NCBI RefSeq assembly: GCF_000218895.1
Contig: NC_015703.1
Span: forward strand, 5,283,001-5,347,000
Length of the DNA stretch: 64,000 bases
Source of the DNA: Runella slithyformis DSM 19594
GTDB taxonomy: Bacteria; Bacteroidota; Bacteroidia; Cytophagales; Spirosomataceae
Reading direction: 5' to 3'
This document shows positions 61,512-64,000 of the stretch, piece after piece. A program made the position numbers and the translations under genes. Numbering within the stretch: position 1 is the first letter of the stretch; the number at the start of each line of letters is the position of its first letter. Under the pieces are notes generated by a model that did no database searches, had not been told where the DNA came from, and saw nothing but the letters and a program-made list of their open reading frames with translations.

Positions 61512-62231
61512 TCAATTTTCTCCAATTGATTTCATAAACTCTTCTACATACTGTTCTCCTACCGGAATAATGGCTTCACCGATGTGGATCTTAAGATTCC
61601 GCACCGATTGTATTTTATCCAATGAAACGATATAGGATTTGTGGACACGCATAAACTCATGCGAAGGCAGCTTTTGCTCGATTCCCTTTAGGGTCATTCG
61701 CGTAATAACGGGATGACGTGCCGATGTAAGAAATATTTTTACATAGTCTTTCAACCCTTCAATGTAAGTAATTTCGTCGTAGCGAATTTTCACCAAGGCA
61801 TAATTGGCATTCACAAAAAAATGCGTTGACAGTATCTCGGGAACAGGCGTTTGCTGCCGTAATTTAAAAAGTTCAAATGCCTTATTAGCAGCTTTCAGAA
61901 ATCGCTCAAAGGAAACCGGCTTCAGCAGGTAATCAACCACATCCAGTTCAAACCCTTCCAGTGCATACTGCTCATAAGCCGTTATAAAAATAACCATAGG
62001 AGAAGCAGACTGCCCCTGCAGCGATTTCAGAAACTGCACACCCGTAATTCCCGGCATTTGGATATCCAAAAAAATAAGGTCAGCCTGTTGTTCATGTAGC
62101 AGATCCATGGCTTCAAAAGCATTATGACAACCGCCCACCAATTCCAGGTAGGGAATCTGACGGATATTGTCTTCCAGCAATTCAAGCGCCAAAGGCTCAT
62201 CATCAACAGCTATACAGCGAAGTTTGTGCAT
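61512..62231 (-). CDS. LytTR-family response regulator
   Basis: A 239-residue regulator. The receiver domain (1-120) has the acidic pocket VDDEPLALELLE, phospho-Asp in LIFLDIQMPGITG, Thr in VIFITAYEQYAL and Lys in YLLKPVSFERF. The C-terminal LytTR DNA-binding domain (about 140-239) includes YALVKIRYDEITYIEGLKDYVKI and PVGEQYVEEFMKSI. Its partner kinase lies 45 bases upstream. LytTR pairs often sense cell-envelope or metabolite signals; the target here is unknown. Confidence 0.93.
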   Translation of the reverse strand: MHKLRCIAVDDEPLALELLEDNIRQIPYLELVGGCHNAFEAMDLLHEQQADLIFLDIQMPGITGVQFLKSLQGQSASPMVIFITAYEQYALEGFELDVVDYLLKPVSFERFLKAANKAFELFKLRQQTPVPEILSTHFFVNANYALVKIRYDEITYIEGLKDYVKIFLTSARHPVITRMTLKGIEQKLPSHEFMRVHKSYIVSLDKIQSVRNLKIHIGEAIIPVGEQYVEEFMKSIGEN

Positions 62232-62276
62232 AAAGTAAATAGTTAAGTTAATAAACGCACTTCGTTACGAAAGTGG

Positions 62277-63356
62277 CTACTTCAGGGTAATTTCCACATC
62301 TGTTACAAAGATGTCCTTCCCTTTAGAAATTTTTAAGGTGTGCTGTTCGGGATAGAGCAATTCCAACCGCCGCCGAACATTAGCTAAACCAATGCCCGAG
62401 TTTCCATCTTTGGATTCCGTAAACTCACTGTTAAATCGGTTTTGCACCCTGAAATGAAGCTTGTGCCGGTCGGTTACCAACGCAATTTGAATGTAGGGCT
62501 CCCGGATAAAGCCGGTTCCGTGTTTAAAGGCATTTTCAACAAAAGGAATCAGTAACATGGGTTCTAAGGCTAATCCGTTGACGGGCGTATTGAAGTCCAT
62601 TTCCACTTTTACTTTATTTCCAAAACGCATTTGTTGCAGTTCTACGTAGCTTTTCAGGTAATTCATCTCTTTGTCCAGAGGAATTTTAGCATCGTCGGAA
62701 TCATAGAGCATATAACGCAGCAGATCCGACATCTTTACGATCATCGGCTCCAGCAGATCTGATTTCTTACGTGCCAGTGCAGCGAGGCTGTTCATGAGGT
62801 TGAACATAAAATGCGGACTGATCTGAGAGCGTAAAAAGGAAAGTTCAGATTGTAAGCGCACCTTTTCCTGCTCATTTTGAAGACGGTGCTCCCGTTGATA
62901 ATCACTCAACAACTGAAAACAGGTACTGATTCCAATGACGGAAATCAATGAATAAAACGTGGAGTAGGTAAACCATGTACGTGGGGCGAAACCCATCATC
63001 CAATACCGAAAAAAATACGTAATCGTCAGGATAACAATAAACGTAGTCAGAATCATCAGCAGGTAAATGCCCAATCCGTGCTTCTTAAAAACCTTTGGCA
63101 GCAACACTTCTGAATTGGCATAAAACAGCAACACCGAGAAGAATTGACTAAAGTAAAAGGTCATTTGCCAGATTCGTTCTTTTTCGGCATTTGATAGCTT
63201 TGAGGGAGCATCTGCCGCAGGTTGTTGCGACTGAATCAAGATAAAAGGTAAGAAAACAAAACACGCCCAGAAGAAAATATGGGTAATAACCACTAAGAGT
63301 TGTCGCCAGGGTATTTTGCGGGGAGGCGCGGGTAAGGTAAGCGTTGGGGCTGACAT
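62277..63356 (-). CDS. Sensor histidine kinase of the LytS/HisKA_7TM type
   Basis: A 359-residue membrane kinase. About four membrane helices lie in residues 20-160; then a coiled linker and the kinase part: H-box region SQISPHFMFNLMNSLAALA (the His in SPHFMFN), N-box MLLIPFVENAFKHGTG and G-box GNSGIGLANVRRRLELLYP. This is the Bacteroidota LytS-type plan that phosphorylates the LytTR regulator. First gene of the pair; the 32-bp near-palindrome at 63387-63418 lies just upstream. Confidence 0.93.
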   Translation of the reverse strand: MSAPTLTLPAPPRKIPWRQLLVVITHIFFWACFVFLPFILIQSQQPAADAPSKLSNAEKERIWQMTFYFSQFFSVLLFYANSEVLLPKVFKKHGLGIYLLMILTTFIVILTITYFFRYWMMGFAPRTWFTYSTFYSLISVIGISTCFQLLSDYQREHRLQNEQEKVRLQSELSFLRSQISPHFMFNLMNSLAALARKKSDLLEPMIVKMSDLLRYMLYDSDDAKIPLDKEMNYLKSYVELQQMRFGNKVKVEMDFNTPVNGLALEPMLLIPFVENAFKHGTGFIREPYIQIALVTDRHKLHFRVQNRFNSEFTESKDGNSGIGLANVRRRLELLYPEQHTLKISKGKDIFVTDVEITLK

Positions 63357-63386
63357 AACAATACGATTTTAAAACGGTAAAGGGTC

Positions 63387-63418
63387 GGTTAAAAATTAAA
63401 TTTAATTAAATTTTAACC
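63387..63418. repeat. Near-palindrome upstream of the LytS/LytTR operon
   Basis: GGTTAAAA (63387-63394) and TTTTAACC (63411-63418) bracket an A+T-rich core that is itself almost symmetric. It lies about 31 bases before the kinase start and could be an operator, perhaps for the LytTR regulator; this is inference. Confidence 0.4.
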
Positions 63419-63542
63419 AACCTCCAGCAGAAAGTTAGTAAATAACCTTTTTTCAGTATTCATGAAGCGACGTCCTGCGTGAATAATTAGACGAAATTGC
63501 ATCTGACAGGGATATCTATTTATCAAAAGTCTTAAGGAGCAA

Positions 63543-64000
63543 TCAGCCCACCTCAATTATTTTTCCAACATTGTTTTGTTTCATCTTTTCGGGGATCACT
63601 TTTAAAATTTCCGTTTTCATGGCCTCAATAATCCCTTTTTTGAGATGATGCCGCAGCATCACGATGCTCACTTCGCGCATGGGAATCGGCGAGTGAAAAC
63701 GTCGTATCTGCAAGCGCTGAGACTCGGTCAAATCTTTAAGGGATAATTCCGGCAATATCGTTACTCCGCCATAATGCTCCACCATCCGCTTGAGTGTTTC
63801 GATGCTTCCGGCCTCGTATTCAAAATTTCTCATGTGCGAATGCTTTTTCCGTAACTCACAGATGCGTAGGATTTGTCCCCGAATACAGTGTCCTTCTTCC
63901 AAAAGCCACAGGTGATTGGGGTCAATATCTTCCGAAAGTATAAACTCCTTCTGAAAGGCTTTTTCGGATTCCGACAGGTAAGCCACAAACTCTTCATAAA
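63543..64000 (-). CDS. oxyR: Hydrogen-peroxide-inducible regulator OxyR (3' part)
   Basis: The C-terminal effector domain of a LysR-family regulator, cut by the window end; the N-terminal helix-turn-helix lies beyond 64000. The sequence EEGHCIRGQILRICELRK holds two cysteines nine residues apart, matching the Cys199/Cys208 redox pair of E. coli OxyR. The frame is open to the window end (YEEFVAYLSESEKAF). It activates peroxide-defence genes after disulfide formation. Neighbouring targets are not in the window. Confidence 0.88.
   Translation of the reverse strand, partial: YEEFVAYLSESEKAFQKEFILSEDIDPNHLWLLEEGHCIRGQILRICELRKKHSHMRNFEYEAGSIETLKRMVEHYGGVTILPELSLKDLTESQRLQIRRFHSPIPMREVSIVMLRHHLKKGIIEAMKTEILKVIPEKMKQNNVGKIIEVG

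Noticed and set aside
1-64000. CRISPR arrays, rRNA genes, insertion sequences and prophage
   Set aside because: No regular repeat-spacer pattern, no rRNA, no transposase or integrase and no phage structural genes were seen. The XRE regulator alone does not imply a prophage.

Overview
The window looks like a piece of chromosome from a Bacteroidota bacterium, most likely a Cytophagales member of the Runella/Spirosoma/Dyadobacter type (inference). Support: promoters with the TAnnTTTG -7 box, a type IX secretion C-terminal sorting domain, a DUF349 protein, the 29-residue AURKAIP1/COX24-type ribosomal protein, an FHS sugar transporter, GH92 and GH31 enzymes, ECF sigma/anti-sigma pairs and LytS/LytTR signalling. 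There are no rRNAs, CRISPR arrays or recognisable insertion sequences. Most of it is ordinary core chromosome.

Layout. 1-3.5 kb: dapD, a Cro/CI-type regulator behind an A+T-rich stretch full of GTTTAC/GTAAAC words, then a gene-poor 700 bp with two long inverted repeats, a tandem duplication and a parS-like cluster. 3.5-16.6 kb: TPR protein, gyrA, two identical tRNA-Thr genes, a DUF349 protein, pdxH, a NYN nuclease with a cold-shock domain, a cellobiose 2-epimerase-like enzyme, a phospholipase C/S1-P1-like protein, a Dabb protein and an ECF sigma/anti-sigma pair. 16.7-21.7 kb: the most interesting part, a lasso-peptide-type RiPP locus. Its order in transcription is an asparagine-synthetase-like cyclase, a short intact precursor gene, a frameshifted second precursor, a decayed third precursor, an HPr-kinase-like enzyme and rlmI. 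The precursor genes are too short for normal gene calling and were found by translating the gap by eye. The partner B1 (leader-binding) and B2 (protease) proteins and an exporter are not in the window.

21.8-38.8 kb: sugar isomerase-like protein, SanA-like protein, topoisomerase IV subunit A, hemF, trmN6-like, rnhA, a PmoA-like protein, a broken TPR-like gene, a response regulator, queA, rng, the COX24-like peptide, an HU protein, mutY, ssb, a VOC protein and msrB. 38.8-48.6 kb: SDR, FHS sugar transporter and GHMP sugar kinase (a likely sugar-uptake unit), an orphan type III polyketide synthase, an ECF sigma factor with a very short putative anti-sigma partner, lgt, a CPBP protease and a GH31 glycosidase. 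48.6-64 kb: CPA1 antiporter, TetR/UbiB-like pair, an apionate-lactonase-like protein next to a T9SS-secreted hydrolase-like protein, a lipoprotein, an alpha/beta hydrolase, a two-domain VOC protein, a GH92 mannosidase, a LytTR two-component pair and the 3' part of oxyR, cut by the window end.

Limits: everything was read by eye from the sequence, without database searches. Substrates of the enzymes, regulatory sites and the fate of the broken precursor genes are inferences and are marked so.
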